NCBI GenBank assembly: GCA_965657085.1
Contig: CBFHND010000003.1
Coordinates: 1-64,000 of the forward strand
DNA length: 64,000 nt
DNA from: CBFHND01 sp965657085
GTDB lineage: Bacteria; Pseudomonadota; Alphaproteobacteria; Rhodobacterales; Rhodobacteraceae
Direction of reading: 5' to 3'
Both the position numbers and the translations under genes were made by a program. Below are positions 8,607 to 17,969 of the stretch, piece after piece. Positions within the stretch are counted from its first letter, which is position 1; the number at the start of each line of letters is the position of its first letter. The notes under the pieces were generated by a model. The model was not told the origin of the DNA and did no database searches. It was given only the letters and a program-made list of their open reading frames with translations.

Positions 8607-9935
8607 TTACGCAGAGACGCGCACACCCGACAGGGAATTGGCCCCTGATTCCACAATCCGAACCCGGGCGATCTCGCCGATGGCGGGCGCATTTTCGGCC
8701 ACGTGCACGGCATGCAGGTATTCAGACTTGCCCACCCGCTGGCCGGGTTTACGCCCGTCCTTTTCGAACAAAACGCTGACCTCGCGGCCCACCATATCGT
8801 TCTGGATGGCACGTTGCTGGCGGGTGATCAGGGCTTGCAGACGTTGCAAGCGGTCATCGGCTTCGGCGTCTTCGACCTGCGGGCGTTCAGCGGCAGGCGT
8901 GCCGGGGCGGGTCGAATACTTGAAGGAGTAAGCGTAGCCGTAGTTGACCTCTTCGATCAGGTCGAGGGTTGCTTGAAAGTCGGCTTCTGTCTCTTCGGGA
9001 AAGCCTACGATGAAGTCCCCCGACATCACGATATCGGGGCGTGCCGCGCGGATGCGTTCGATCAGGCGCAGATAGCTTTCGGCGGTGTGGCTGCGGTTCA
9101 TCCGCTTGAGGATGCGGTCGCTGCCAGACTGAACAGGCAGGTGCAGGTAAGGCATCAGCTTGGCGCATGTGCCATGCGCCTCGATAAGGTCATCGCCCAT
9201 GTCATTGGGGTGCGAGGTGGTAAAGCGAATACGTTCCAACCCATCGACGCGGTCGAGATCCCAGATCAGCTTGGCCAGGGTGTAGTCGGACCCGTCCGGA
9301 CCGGCCCCGTGATAGGCGTTGACGTTCTGCCCCAGCAAGGTGATCTCGCGCACGCCACGCTCCACCAGATCGCGCGCCTCGTCGAGGATACGCGCGGCGG
9401 GACGGCTGACTTCGGCACCACGGGTATAAGGCACCACGCAAAACGCACAGAACTTGTCGCACCCTTCCTGCACCGTCAGAAAGGCAGTCGGCCCACGCGC
9501 GGCTTTGGGCCGGGATTTGAGCCGTTCAAACTTGTCCTCTTCGGGGAAATCCGTATCCAGCGCCTTTTCCCCGCTCCGCGTCTTTGCTTCCAGTTCGGGC
9601 AGGCGGTGATAGCTTTGGGGTCCAACAACCAGATCGACCAGAGGCTGACGGCGCATGATCTCTTCGCCTTCGGCCTGTGCCACACAACCCGCCACGCCAA
9701 TTTTCAGGTCCGGCTTTTCCGCCTTCAGCCCCTTGAAGCGCCCCAGTTCGGAATAGACTTTTTCCGCCGCCTTTTCGCGGATGTGGCAGGTGTTGAGCAG
9801 GATCATGTCCGCATCATCAGCCGAACCGGTTTCGACATAGCCCTGCCCGCCCAGCGCCTCGGCCATGCGCTCGCTGTCATAGACGTTCATCTGGCAACCG
9901 TATGTCTTGATGAAAAGCTTCTTGGGCTCGGACAT
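8607..9935 (-). CDS. miaB: tRNA-2-methylthio-N6-dimethylallyladenosine synthase
   Basis: MiaB methylthiolates i6A37 of tRNAs. The 442-residue product starts MSEPKKLFIKTYGCQMNVYD and shows the UPF0004 N-terminal domain with cluster cysteines, the radical SAM motif GCDKFCAFCVVPYTRG (CxxxCxxC), and a C-terminal TRAM domain (about 375-442). The frame stays open far upstream of 9935, but that part is antisense to the next gene. The ATG at 9935 gives the standard length and N-terminus. It is divergent from the gene at 10047. Confidence 0.97.
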   Translation of the reverse strand: MSEPKKLFIKTYGCQMNVYDSERMAEALGGQGYVETGSADDADMILLNTCHIREKAAEKVYSELGRFKGLKAEKPDLKIGVAGCVAQAEGEEIMRRQPLVDLVVGPQSYHRLPELEAKTRSGEKALDTDFPEEDKFERLKSRPKAARGPTAFLTVQEGCDKFCAFCVVPYTRGAEVSRPAARILDEARDLVERGVREITLLGQNVNAYHGAGPDGSDYTLAKLIWDLDRVDGLERIRFTTSHPNDMGDDLIEAHGTCAKLMPYLHLPVQSGSDRILKRMNRSHTAESYLRLIERIRAARPDIVMSGDFIVGFPEETEADFQATLDLIEEVNYGYAYSFKYSTRPGTPAAERPQVEDAEADDRLQRLQALITRQQRAIQNDMVGREVSVLFEKDGRKPGQRVGKSEYLHAVHVAENAPAIGEIARVRIVESGANSLSGVRVSA

Positions 9936-10046
9936 GGGACCGCTTTCGGATGGATGGAGATTGCGGCGGGGATTATCAGGGCGCGGCACGTCTTGCAATG
10001 CACAGCACTTTGTCGGACTTTGGGGCGAACAGAGGTTTCGGACACC

Positions 10047-10913
10047 ATGCATCATGCTTCCATCGACGCATTCCTGAAAGACGGCAAGGCCGCCTTGGCC
10101 AAAGGGCCTGTCGCCATGATCATGGTCGAGGATGATGTCGAAGTGGCCACCACCCTGCGGCATCACCAGCAGGCGGGGTTTGCGTCGGTCATCGCCTTTA
10201 TGCCTGATCTGTTCGATCTGCCCCGCGATCTTGAGGCCAGCGTCGAGCGGGTCAATTACGATCCGTCCATCGAAGGTGCCGTACCCGCCGCGATCAACAG
10301 GGTGATCGAAGCGGCACCGAACATCTGGATGTACTACTGCTACAACGCGGAATACCTGTTTCACCCTTTCTGCGAGACGCGCAGCGTGGGCGAGATGCTG
10401 ACCTTTCACACCGAAGAGCGGCGCGATGCGATGCTGACCTACGTGGTAGATCTTTATTCCGACGATCTGGAACAGCACCCGGATGCGGTGTCCCTGGACA
10501 CCGCGCATCTGGATCGATCAGGGTATTACGCGCTGGCGCGCAAGGACATGACCAACGGCCATCCCAAGGAACGGCAGCTTGATTTCTTCGGCGGTCTGCG
10601 CTGGCGCTACGAGGAGCATATCCCGGCGGCCCGGCGCAAGATCGACCGCATCGCGATTTTCAGGTCAAAACCCAAGCTGCGTTTGCTGGACGATCACACG
10701 TTCAATGACGAAGAATACAACACCTACGCCTGTCCGTGGCATCACAACATCACGTCTGCGGTGGTGTCCTTCCGCACGGCCAAGGCGCTCAAACGCAATC
10801 CGGGCAGCACCTTTGATATCGAAACGTTCAAATGGCACAACTCCGCCCCCTTCGAGTGGCATTCGCGGCAGTTGCTGGATTTGGGCCTGATGGAGCCGGG
10901 TCAATGGTTCTGA
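10047..10913 (+). CDS. conserved protein of unknown function, possible glycosyltransferase-like
   Basis: The 288-residue soluble protein starts MHHASIDAFLKDGKAALAKG. It has a short N-terminal stretch resembling a nucleotide-sugar fold (VAMIMVEDDVEVATTLRHHQ, then an acidic/aromatic region) and a conserved-looking core with YCYNAEYLFHPFCETRS and a C-terminal WHNSAPFEWHSRQLLDLG. No membrane segment or signal peptide is visible. I associate it loosely with family-2 glycosyltransferase-like proteins but cannot name a catalytic motif, so the function is left open. It is divergent from miaB and convergent with the PhyH gene, whose stop codon directly abuts its own. Confidence 0.75.
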   Translation: MHHASIDAFLKDGKAALAKGPVAMIMVEDDVEVATTLRHHQQAGFASVIAFMPDLFDLPRDLEASVERVNYDPSIEGAVPAAINRVIEAAPNIWMYYCYNAEYLFHPFCETRSVGEMLTFHTEERRDAMLTYVVDLYSDDLEQHPDAVSLDTAHLDRSGYYALARKDMTNGHPKERQLDFFGGLRWRYEEHIPAARRKIDRIAIFRSKPKLRLLDDHTFNDEEYNTYACPWHHNITSAVVSFRTAKALKRNPGSTFDIETFKWHNSAPFEWHSRQLLDLGLMEPGQWF

Positions 10914-11714
10914 TCAGCCTTTGAGCATCGGGAACCAATCTGTGCGCAGCTTCTGACCATCAACCATGTCGTGGCCCGGAAAGGGCGGCGACGTCGGACC
11001 GGGACGGTTCACGTACCGCGCATCATCCCCCACAAGGCGCAATGAGAACGCGCGGCGGCGGCTGGTTGACGTGTTGCCGCGCGCGCCATGCAAGGTGCGG
11101 TAGTGAAAGGCCACCGCGTCGCCCGGCTGCATTTCGAACTCCAGCACACGCATGCCTTCTGCATCCGGATCCGGCACGGGCCTGTAGGGTGAGGGGTCGA
11201 AAAAGGCGTCGCCCTTGGCCCAGCGGGTCGGCAGCACGTCCTTTTCCCACAGGTGCGAACCCGCGACGCACCGCAGGCTTGCTTCTTTGACCGGATCAAG
11301 AGGCGACCAGAAGCTGACCGTCTGGCGGCCTTGCACGAAGTAATACGGCCCGTCCGAATGCCATGGCGTCGCCATTGAGGTCCCCGGTTCCTTCACCAGA
11401 ACATGATCATGAAACAGCTGAACCGACTGTGATCCCATCAGCGTCGCGGCAACATCTGCGGCGGGTGACGTGCGGATCGTGTCCGCAAATTCGGGGATGC
11501 GCTGCCAGTTGCAGTAGTCGTCGAAAAACCGCCCCGTTTCACCCGAGCGTTCGTTCTCAGAGGCATAGGGACCCGGTGCAGCCATATTCCGGTCAATGCC
11601 CGCGCGCAGGCTGTCCACGTGTTCGGCAAAAAGGCCGGGGATCAGGACAACACCATCGCGCTGGTAGGCGTCGATCTGATCCTGGGTGATGGTGATTTTG
11701 GACATGGAGGTCAT
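10914..11714 (-). CDS. phytanoyl-CoA dioxygenase (PhyH) family oxygenase
   Basis: The 266-residue product belongs to the Fe(II)/2-oxoglutarate-dependent PhyH family. The iron triad is visible as the His and Asp of TPWHSDGPYYFV and the distal His of YRTLHGARGN; an Arg in the RRRAFSLRLVGDD segment can bind 2-oxoglutarate. These enzymes hydroxylate diverse small molecules in the cytosol; the substrate here cannot be deduced. Two start codons three codons apart (11714, 11705) are possible. The gene ends directly against the unknown gene on the other strand. Confidence 0.9.
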   Translation of the reverse strand: MTSMSKITITQDQIDAYQRDGVVLIPGLFAEHVDSLRAGIDRNMAAPGPYASENERSGETGRFFDDYCNWQRIPEFADTIRTSPAADVAATLMGSQSVQLFHDHVLVKEPGTSMATPWHSDGPYYFVQGRQTVSFWSPLDPVKEASLRCVAGSHLWEKDVLPTRWAKGDAFFDPSPYRPVPDPDAEGMRVLEFEMQPGDAVAFHYRTLHGARGNTSTSRRRAFSLRLVGDDARYVNRPGPTSPPFPGHDMVDGQKLRTDWFPMLKG

Positions 11715-11761
11715 TCAATAAAGGGCACTATGGTGCACTTCCGCGCAAGGCGCCCGGCAGG

Positions 11762-12199
11762 TCAGGATTTGCGGCGCAGTCGAATCACAACATCCACCGA
11801 TGCGATCTCGGCGCCTTCGGGGGCGTCTGGAAGCTGTGCGATCACCAGTTGATCCGATGGGGCATCAGTCAGCCGCGCCTCGTCTTCCCAGAAAAAGTGC
11901 GGGTGGTCATGCGTGTTGGTGTCGAAGTAGCTTTTTGAGCCATCCACCGTCACCTCTTGCATCAGGCCCGCATCGCAAAAGGCGCGCAGCGTGTTGTAAA
12001 CGGTCGCCAGGGACACCGCGTCGCCTTCGGACTTGGCCGCGTCAAACAGGCTTTCGGCGGTCACGTGGCGGTGTTGCCCATCGCCCACCAGCAGAGCCGC
12101 AAGGGTCACACGCTGGCGCGTGGGGCGCAGGCCCGCGCCCGCAAGCCACTTGGTTCCGTTTGCCTGCCGGTCGGCGGTGCTGTCAGGTTGAATGCTCAT
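11762..12199 (-). CDS. irr: Fur-family iron response regulator Irr
   Basis: The 145-residue product is a Fur-superfamily DNA-binding protein. The winged-helix part contains RPTRQRVTLAALL and VSLATVYNTLRAFCDAGLMQ. The dimerisation part has the His-rich THDHPHFFWEDE segment typical of Irr, and it lacks the C-terminal cysteine pairs of zinc-binding Fur proteins. In Rhodobacterales and rhizobia, Irr represses or activates iron and haem genes when haem is scarce. The position divergent from fabA is a known alphaproteobacterial arrangement. The ATG at 12199 is chosen as it gives the family length; a short inverted repeat lies 29 bases upstream. Confidence 0.93.
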   Translation of the reverse strand: MSIQPDSTADRQANGTKWLAGAGLRPTRQRVTLAALLVGDGQHRHVTAESLFDAAKSEGDAVSLATVYNTLRAFCDAGLMQEVTVDGSKSYFDTNTHDHPHFFWEDEARLTDAPSDQLVIAQLPDAPEGAEIASVDVVIRLRRKS

Positions 12200-12227
12200 G
12201 TCTTGTATATAAAGAGCGACAGGGCCT

Positions 12228-12243
12228 GTTTTCAAATGAAAAC
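12228..12243. promoter_or_regulatory. inverted repeat in the irr-fabA intergenic region
   Basis: GTTTTCA and TGAAAAC form perfect 7-bp arms around a 2-base centre, 29 bases upstream of irr. Size and A/T content would suit a Fur-type dimer site, so autoregulation by Irr is possible. It could also be a site controlling fabA. This is only a palindrome seen by eye. Confidence 0.4.
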
Positions 12244-12387
12244 CGGACTTGCGCCGCAGCCATTGCACCCAATCGGCACGCATGGACCGTATGTCACACA
12301 CGCGCACGGCCCTGTTCACGCACTTGGCAAGCGGGCCGCGCCAGTGCTAGAGGGGTCCGAATTGAACCATACGGCAAGAGAGCGCAA

Positions 12388-12897
12388 ATGTCCGATTACC
12401 CAACCAGTTTCAACCGTGACGACCTGTTGAAATGTGCACGTGGCGAACTTTTCGGGCCGGGGAATGCGCAGCTTCCTGAACCGCCCATGTTGATGATGGA
12501 CCGTATCACCGACGTCTCCAGCGATGGCGGCGCGCATGGCAAGGGTCATATCACCGCCGAGTTCGATATCACGCCTGAGCTTTGGTTCTTCGAATGCCAT
12601 TTTCCCGGCAACCCGATCATGCCCGGCTGTCTGGGCCTTGATGGTCTGTGGCAGTTGACGGGGTTCAACCTCGGCTGGCGCGGCTGGCAGGGGCGCGGCT
12701 ATGCGCTGGGTGTGGGCGAGGTCAAGCTCAAGGGGATGGTGCGGCCCGATCGCAAGATGCTGACCTACAAGATCGATTTCACCAAGGCGATCCAGACCCG
12801 GCGTCTGACCATGGGCGTGGCCGATGGCATCGTCGAGGCGGACGGCGAAGTGATCTACGAGGTCAAGGACATGAAGGTCGCGCTGAGCGAAAGCTGA
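12388..12897 (+). CDS. fabA: 3-hydroxydecanoyl-ACP dehydratase/isomerase
   Basis: FabA dehydrates beta-hydroxyacyl-ACP and isomerises trans-2- to cis-3-decenoyl-ACP, the branch point to unsaturated fatty acids. The 169-residue hot-dog protein has the catalytic His in FFECHFPGNPIMPG and the Asp in the following LGLDGLWQLTG. Length is as in E. coli FabA (172). It is divergent from irr and would normally be followed directly by fabB; here fabB lies 2.4 kb downstream. Confidence 0.98.
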   Translation: MSDYPTSFNRDDLLKCARGELFGPGNAQLPEPPMLMMDRITDVSSDGGAHGKGHITAEFDITPELWFFECHFPGNPIMPGCLGLDGLWQLTGFNLGWRGWQGRGYALGVGEVKLKGMVRPDRKMLTYKIDFTKAIQTRRLTMGVADGIVEADGEVIYEVKDMKVALSES

Positions 12898-12938
12898 GGC
12901 GCGCGCACTGCCCCGGCCATTTGAAAGGCAGATGCACA

Positions 12939-13355
12939 ATGATCTCCTATGTTACTGTTGGTGCCGATGACATCGCCCGCGCAAAACGGTTCTACGATGC
13001 GTTCCTGCCGGCACTTGGCTATGCGTTGGAAGAAGGCCCCGAGGGCCTGAGCTATGCCCTGCCGGTGGATCCGGGCACGCGTCCGATCTTTCCAGATTTT
13101 TACGTCAAGCCGACCTTTGATGGGCGCCCGGCCTCGGCTGGCAACGGTGCTATGGTCGCATTCGAGGCGACCGGCCAGGCCCAGGTGCGCGATCTGCACG
13201 CCGCAGCCCTTGCCGCGGGCGGCACGGACGAAGGCCAGCCGGGATTTCGCGCAGCTTACGGACCCACCTTTTACGTCTGCTATCTGCGCGATCCCCAAGG
13301 CAACAAGATCGCAGTGTTTTCCAGCAATCCAGACGAACCCGGACGAGACGGGTAG
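12939..13355 (+). CDS. VOC (glyoxalase/bleomycin resistance) family protein
   Basis: The 138-residue protein starts MISYVTVGADDIARAKRFYD and has one vicinal-oxygen-chelate fold (two beta-alpha-beta-beta-beta halves), ending FYVCYLRDPQGNKIAVFSSN. Such proteins are metal-dependent isomerases, lyases, dioxygenases or resistance proteins; nothing fixes the activity here. It follows fabA by 41 bases on the same strand and might be cotranscribed, but it is not a usual member of the fab operon. Confidence 0.88.
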   Translation: MISYVTVGADDIARAKRFYDAFLPALGYALEEGPEGLSYALPVDPGTRPIFPDFYVKPTFDGRPASAGNGAMVAFEATGQAQVRDLHAAALAAGGTDEGQPGFRAAYGPTFYVCYLRDPQGNKIAVFSSNPDEPGRDG

Positions 13356-13429
13356 CGCGATCAAAAGGCGCCAGGGACATCGTCGCGGCACAGAGTAGGG
13401 CGGCAGCAATCCTCGCGCCTTGAAGCAGG

Positions 13430-15066
13430 TCAGTCCGCCAAAGACGGCCCGAAGTATTTCGCCGCGAAATCAGCCAGATGGGACCGGTATCTTTCCCAAT
13501 CCCGAGAGCTGTCGCGGTACACTTTCTCGCGCACCTGAAAAAGGCTGGCGGTTCTGACTGCGCTGTCACCCTCGTGGGACTTCAGACAGGCATCTTCGAA
13601 GGACAATCCGCAGTGATCCAGCAAAGCGCGTGTTCGATCTTCGGGGGATTGGGTGAAGCCGTTATAATCCACATCGTGGATGCAGCCCGCAAAGCGGCTG
13701 TGCCAGAACGCCATGAGCCGTTCGTACCGGCCGTAATAAGCGCCCAAGTCATCCAGGTCGAAGGCAAAGGACAATCGGTCGGAAGCAAAGTTCTGACGGT
13801 AGTTCGACCAGCACACCGCCATGGGATCCCGCACCATGTGCAGGATCACCGCGTCGGGAAAGGCCGAGGCGATCAGACCGGCAAAATGGAAATTCATCAG
13901 GTTCTTGTCGACAACGTGGGTTGCGCCCTGCGACAGTGCGGCCAGCCTGTAGAGGTATTGCTGGCGAATGGCCATCAACGTGGCCTTGTCAAACCCGTCC
14001 TTGCCGCCCTTGGCCGCGCGCAGACATTCCGCCTGAAATCGCCAATTTCGCCTGCGCCGTGCACTTGCGAGTGGCTGGACAGGACACGTTCGATCAGTGT
14101 GCTGCCCGAGCGCGGCATCCCGATGATGAAGATCGGGATCACGGGCGGCGTGTCGACGTCTGACAGGGTCAGCATGGGCAGGTTCGGGCGGTCGAACATC
14201 TCGCGCCCCGCGTCCAGCACCGCAAGCTCCTGCGCCACGTCGAAGGATCGTGTTCGTTTCGCCAGATCGTTGGCGTGCCTGTAGTGGTCGAAGGCGCGGT
14301 CGGTGTCGCCCGTGCCATCCAGCACCTTGCCCAACGCGAAGTGCAGCTTGATCCTTTCAACGGCGGGCAATTCGTCACCCGTCACCACCTGTTCCATCCG
14401 CGCGATCATGGGATCGCCCGCAGGCAGCTTGCGGGCTTCGACGAGGTTAACATAGGCGTCCGCATGGGTCGGATTGTGTGCAATGGATGTCTCATAGCAT
14501 GAGATCGCCCTGTCGATCCGGCCGGTGCGCGCGCAGATGGATCCAAGGTTGCACAGGGCCACCGCATGGGTCGGATCGACTTGCAGCGCCTGTTCGCAAC
14601 TGGCAATCGCAGCGTCGTACATTTCGCAGGTGACGTAGGACCGTGCGAGGTTGATATGCGCCTCGGCAACGTCGGGGGCACGGCGCGCGAGGTCCTTCAG
14701 AACCTCGACGGACCGCTGCGGCTGGCCCGCTTGCAGCAACACCATGCCAAGGTCATTTTGCACGTCCAGACGACCGGGAGCCTGCCGCAGCACGGCCTCG
14801 TAGAGGTCGATGGCTGTCGCAAAATCGCCCTTGTCCTCGGCGGTGCGGGCGGCGCTGTGCATCTGGTTGGGCGACTGGCGCTGCGTGGCGGAGCCCCGGG
14901 CCAACAGCGCCTCGATCTTCCTGACGCCTGCTTGGGCTTTGGCGTTGCCGGGAAACCGCGCGATGACAGAACGGTAGGCAGACAGGCTCGTGCCCAAGTC
15001 CCCGGACTTCAACGCGGCCTCGGCTGATCGAAGCACGTTTGCCACCTTGAATTTCCCTTGTGCCAT
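13430..15066 (-). pseudogene. TPR-sulfotransferase gene with a frameshift
   Basis: The N-terminal frame (15066 down to 13975) carries about six tetratricopeptide repeats and then the sulfotransferase PAPS-binding loop IGMPRSGSTLIERVLSSHSQ. Right after GAGEIGDF the frame changes near 14031-14037. The other frame continues AECLRAAKGGKDGFDKATLM and the rest of the sulfotransferase domain (VILHMVRDPMAVCWSNYRQN) to the stop at 13430. A net -1/+2 shift would restore a protein of about 545 residues with the usual TPR-sulfotransferase layout. It lies antisense between the VOC gene and fabB, splitting fabA from fabB. Either the gene is broken or there is a sequencing error. Confidence 0.85.
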
Positions 15067-15263
15067 CGCGGACACCCCTTGCCCGGGCCGAACGCACCTG
15101 CGGAAAGGCCCCTGCCCCCGTGTCTGGCAAAAATCCCGCCTCCCCTCAACGCTTGATTTCAGCCATGGATGTGGGCGCGTGCCGCCCTGCCCCGCCCTAA
15201 TTGGTTGCGCGTTCTGCTTCGGCTGTCTTACATAGCCCAAAGACCACCAAAGGAGTGCGCCGC

Positions 15264-16493
15264 ATGCGCCGTGTCGTCGTCACAGGGTTGGGTATCGTCT
15301 CATCCATCGGGAACAATGCAGCCGAAGTGCTGGCATCACTGAAATCGGGCGCTTCGGGCATTGTCGCCTCGCCCGAGATGGCCGAGCACGGTTTTCGCAG
15401 CCAGATCGCAGGCACGCTCAAGCTGGATGTCGCCGAACACGTGGACAAGCGCACCTTGCGGTTCATGGGGCCGGGTGCCGCCTATGCACAGATCGCAATG
15501 GCCGAAGCCATCGCCGATGCGGGTCTGGAAGAAGGCGATATCGTCAACCCGCGCACCGGCCTTGTGGCTGGATCGGGCGGGCCATCGACCTCGGCCATGC
15601 TGACGGCGCACCAGACGGTTCTGAAAACCGGCGCGACCAAGCGGATCGGCCCCTTTGCCGTGCCCAAGTGCATGTCTTCGACGATCAGCGCCAATCTGGC
15701 CACCGCCAACAGGATCAAGGGTATCAACTATTCGATCACCTCGGCCTGCTCTACGTCGCTGCACTGTATCGGCAACGCCGCCGAACAGATCATGCTGGGC
15801 AAGCAGGACGTGATGTTTGCCGGCGGCGGTGAAGAACTGGATTGGACCCTGTCGTGCCTGTTCGATGCCATGGGCGCGATGAGCAGCAAGTACAACGATA
15901 CCCCGGCAGAAGCTTCGCGCGCCTTTGACGCGGACCGCGACGGGTTCGTGATTTCGGGTGGCGGCGGCATCGTGGTTCTGGAAGAGTTGGATCATGCGCT
16001 GGCACGCGGCGCGAAAATCTATGCGGAAGTAACAGGCTACGCGGCCACGTCGGACGGCGCGGACATGGTGGCCCCTTCCGGCGAAGGCGCAGAACGTGCC
16101 ATGCGGCTGGCAATGGCTTCGCTGCCCGAGGGCCGCACGGTCGACTACATCAACGCCCATGGCACATCGACACCGGCGGGCGACAAACCCGAGATCGAAG
16201 CCGTGCGCCGCAGCTTTGAAGGCCGCAAGCAACCACCCGTCAGCTCGACCAAGTCGATGACCGGGCACAGTCAGGGCGCAGCGGGAGCACAGGAAGCCGT
16301 CTATTGCCTGCTGATGCTGGAAAACGATTTCATCACGCCTTCGATCAACGTGAAAAACCTGGATCCCGATTTCAAACCCGAAGAGATCGCGACGTCGCTG
16401 GTTGAAAATGCCGGACTGGATTCGGTGATGACCAACAGCTTTGGCTTTGGTGGCACAAACGGGTCGATGATCCTTTCCAAATATAACGGATAA
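15264..16493 (+). CDS. fabB: beta-ketoacyl-ACP synthase I
   Basis: FabB elongates saturated and cis-unsaturated acyl-ACP with malonyl-ACP. The 409-residue product has the nucleophile in SITSACSTSLHCIGNAAE and the two catalytic His residues in INAHGTSTPAGD and TKSMTGHSQGAAGAQEA, plus the C-terminal NSFGFGGTNGSM. The ATG at 15264 follows AGGAG, whereas the open frame further upstream has no RBS. Because fabA is 2.4 kb away with an antisense gene between them, fabB-fabI probably uses its own promoter. Confidence 0.97.
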   Translation: MRRVVVTGLGIVSSIGNNAAEVLASLKSGASGIVASPEMAEHGFRSQIAGTLKLDVAEHVDKRTLRFMGPGAAYAQIAMAEAIADAGLEEGDIVNPRTGLVAGSGGPSTSAMLTAHQTVLKTGATKRIGPFAVPKCMSSTISANLATANRIKGINYSITSACSTSLHCIGNAAEQIMLGKQDVMFAGGGEELDWTLSCLFDAMGAMSSKYNDTPAEASRAFDADRDGFVISGGGGIVVLEELDHALARGAKIYAEVTGYAATSDGADMVAPSGEGAERAMRLAMASLPEGRTVDYINAHGTSTPAGDKPEIEAVRRSFEGRKQPPVSSTKSMTGHSQGAAGAQEAVYCLLMLENDFITPSINVKNLDPDFKPEEIATSLVENAGLDSVMTNSFGFGGTNGSMILSKYNG

Positions 16494-16500
16494 TTTCAGA

Positions 16501-17292
16501 ATGTCGGATTTGCTTGCAGGAAAACGCGGCCTTGTCATGGGTGTCGCCAATGATCGTTCCATCGCTTGGGGGATTGCCAAGGCGCTGAGCGAGGCAGGGG
16601 CCGAACTGGCCTTTACCTATCAGGGCGAGGCGTTCGGCAAACGGTTGGAGCCACTGGCGGCCTCTGTCGGCAGCGACTTCATGGTTGATGTGGACGTAAC
16701 AGACGATGCCAGCCTCGACGCCGCCTTTGAGCAATTGGCCGCGCGTTGGCCCACGATCGACTTCGTGATCCACGCCATCGCCTTTTCCGACAAGTCCGAA
16801 CTGACGGGGCGGTTCCTCAACACCAGCCGCGCCAACTTCAAGAACTCCATGGACATCAGCGCCTACAGCTTCATCGAAGTGGCCCGGCGCGCGCATCCTA
16901 TGATGGTCGAGAACGGTGGATCGCTGATCACCTTGACCTATCTGGGGTCGAACCGGGTTGTGCCCAACTACAACGTGATGGGTGTGGCCAAGGCCGCATT
17001 GGAAAGCACCACGCGCTATCTGGCCAATGATCTGGGCCCCGAAGGCATCCGCGTGAACGCGATCTCACCCGGGCCGATGAAAACGCTGGCAGGGGCGGCC
17101 ATTGGCGGCGCACGCAAGACCTACAAGCACACCGACCAGAACGCACCCATGCGCGCCAACGCCACGCTGGAAGCCGTGGGCGGCACCGCCGTCTACCTCT
17201 GTTCGGACGCTGGGGCCTGCACCACGGGCGAGATTATCCGCGTCGATGGCGGGTTTCATGTGCTGGGCATGCCCCAGCCAGAACACCTCTAG
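16501..17292 (+). CDS. fabI: enoyl-ACP reductase [NADH]
   Basis: FabI performs the last reduction of fatty acid elongation. This is a 263-residue Rossmann-fold protein of the SDR superfamily: the N-terminal GLVMGVANDRSIAWGIAKAL binds NAD(H), and the catalytic Tyr/Lys lie in LTYLGSNRVVPNYNVMGVAK. The RVNAISPGPMKTLAG segment is the substrate-binding loop. Seven bases separate it from fabB, so the two are coexpressed. Confidence 0.97.
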   Translation: MSDLLAGKRGLVMGVANDRSIAWGIAKALSEAGAELAFTYQGEAFGKRLEPLAASVGSDFMVDVDVTDDASLDAAFEQLAARWPTIDFVIHAIAFSDKSELTGRFLNTSRANFKNSMDISAYSFIEVARRAHPMMVENGGSLITLTYLGSNRVVPNYNVMGVAKAALESTTRYLANDLGPEGIRVNAISPGPMKTLAGAAIGGARKTYKHTDQNAPMRANATLEAVGGTAVYLCSDAGACTTGEIIRVDGGFHVLGMPQPEHL

Positions 17293-17318
17293 ACGGATAA
17301 CCCAATCGGAGGACCGGC

Positions 17319-17969
17319 ATGTCAGGCACGCTCACCCTCCATGGATATCGCTACAGCGTCTACAGCCGCATCGCGCGGATCGTCCTGCACCTCAAGGGCG
17401 CGGAATATCGGTGGGTTGAGGTTGATCCGTTCACCAACCCCGACCCCGCGTATTTGCAAATCCATCCGTTCAACCGGGTTCCGGCGCTTGTGCATGGTGA
17501 TTTCACCCTGATCGAAACGGCGGCAATCACCCGCTATCTCGACGACGTTCTGGACGGACCCGCCTTGCAACCCGAAACCGCGCAGGATCGGGCGCGCATG
17601 GCACAGGTCATCGCGATGATCGACAGCTATGGCTACTGGCCCATGGTGCGGCAGGTCTTTTCCCACAGCGTCTTCCGCCCGCTGGTGTCGCAGCCCCCCT
17701 GCCCCGACACCATCGCCGAAGGGTTGGCGGCGGCCCGGCCCGTGCTCGCGGCCCTTGATGCCGTGGCCGAAGAAAGGCGCGTGTTGAACGGCAAGGCAGT
17801 GACATTGGCCGATTGTCATCTGGCCCCGATGCTCGACTATTTCACCCGCGCCGACACAGGACGCGACGCGCTGGCCGGCTATCCCGCCCTATCCGCGTGG
17901 TGGCACGGCATGGCGCAGCATCCGGTCATGACTGCCACCGATCCCGGCCTTGCGGCCCTTGCCCGTTAA
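17319..17969 (+). CDS. glutathione S-transferase family protein
   Basis: The 216-residue protein has an N-terminal thioredoxin-like domain (residues 1-80, with the cis-Pro region FNRVPALVHGDFTLIETAAI) and an all-helical C-terminal domain. The N-terminal YRYSVYSRIARIVLHLKG has Ser/Tyr rather than Cys at the usual glutathione-contact position. The reaction is unknown; most bacterial relatives are detoxification enzymes. GGAGG lies just upstream of the ATG. It overlaps the next gene, on the other strand, by four bases at the stop codons. Confidence 0.9.
   Translation: MSGTLTLHGYRYSVYSRIARIVLHLKGAEYRWVEVDPFTNPDPAYLQIHPFNRVPALVHGDFTLIETAAITRYLDDVLDGPALQPETAQDRARMAQVIAMIDSYGYWPMVRQVFSHSVFRPLVSQPPCPDTIAEGLAAARPVLAALDAVAEERRVLNGKAVTLADCHLAPMLDYFTRADTGRDALAGYPALSAWWHGMAQHPVMTATDPGLAALAR

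Noticed and set aside
9936..10508. N-terminal extension of MiaB
   Set aside because: The frame remains open but is antisense to the gene at 10047, and MiaB has its normal start at 9935.
15336..16580. A 414-codon open frame opposite fabB and the start of fabI
   Set aside because: Antisense to a well-supported gene, no motif, starts inside fabI; a GC-bias shadow.
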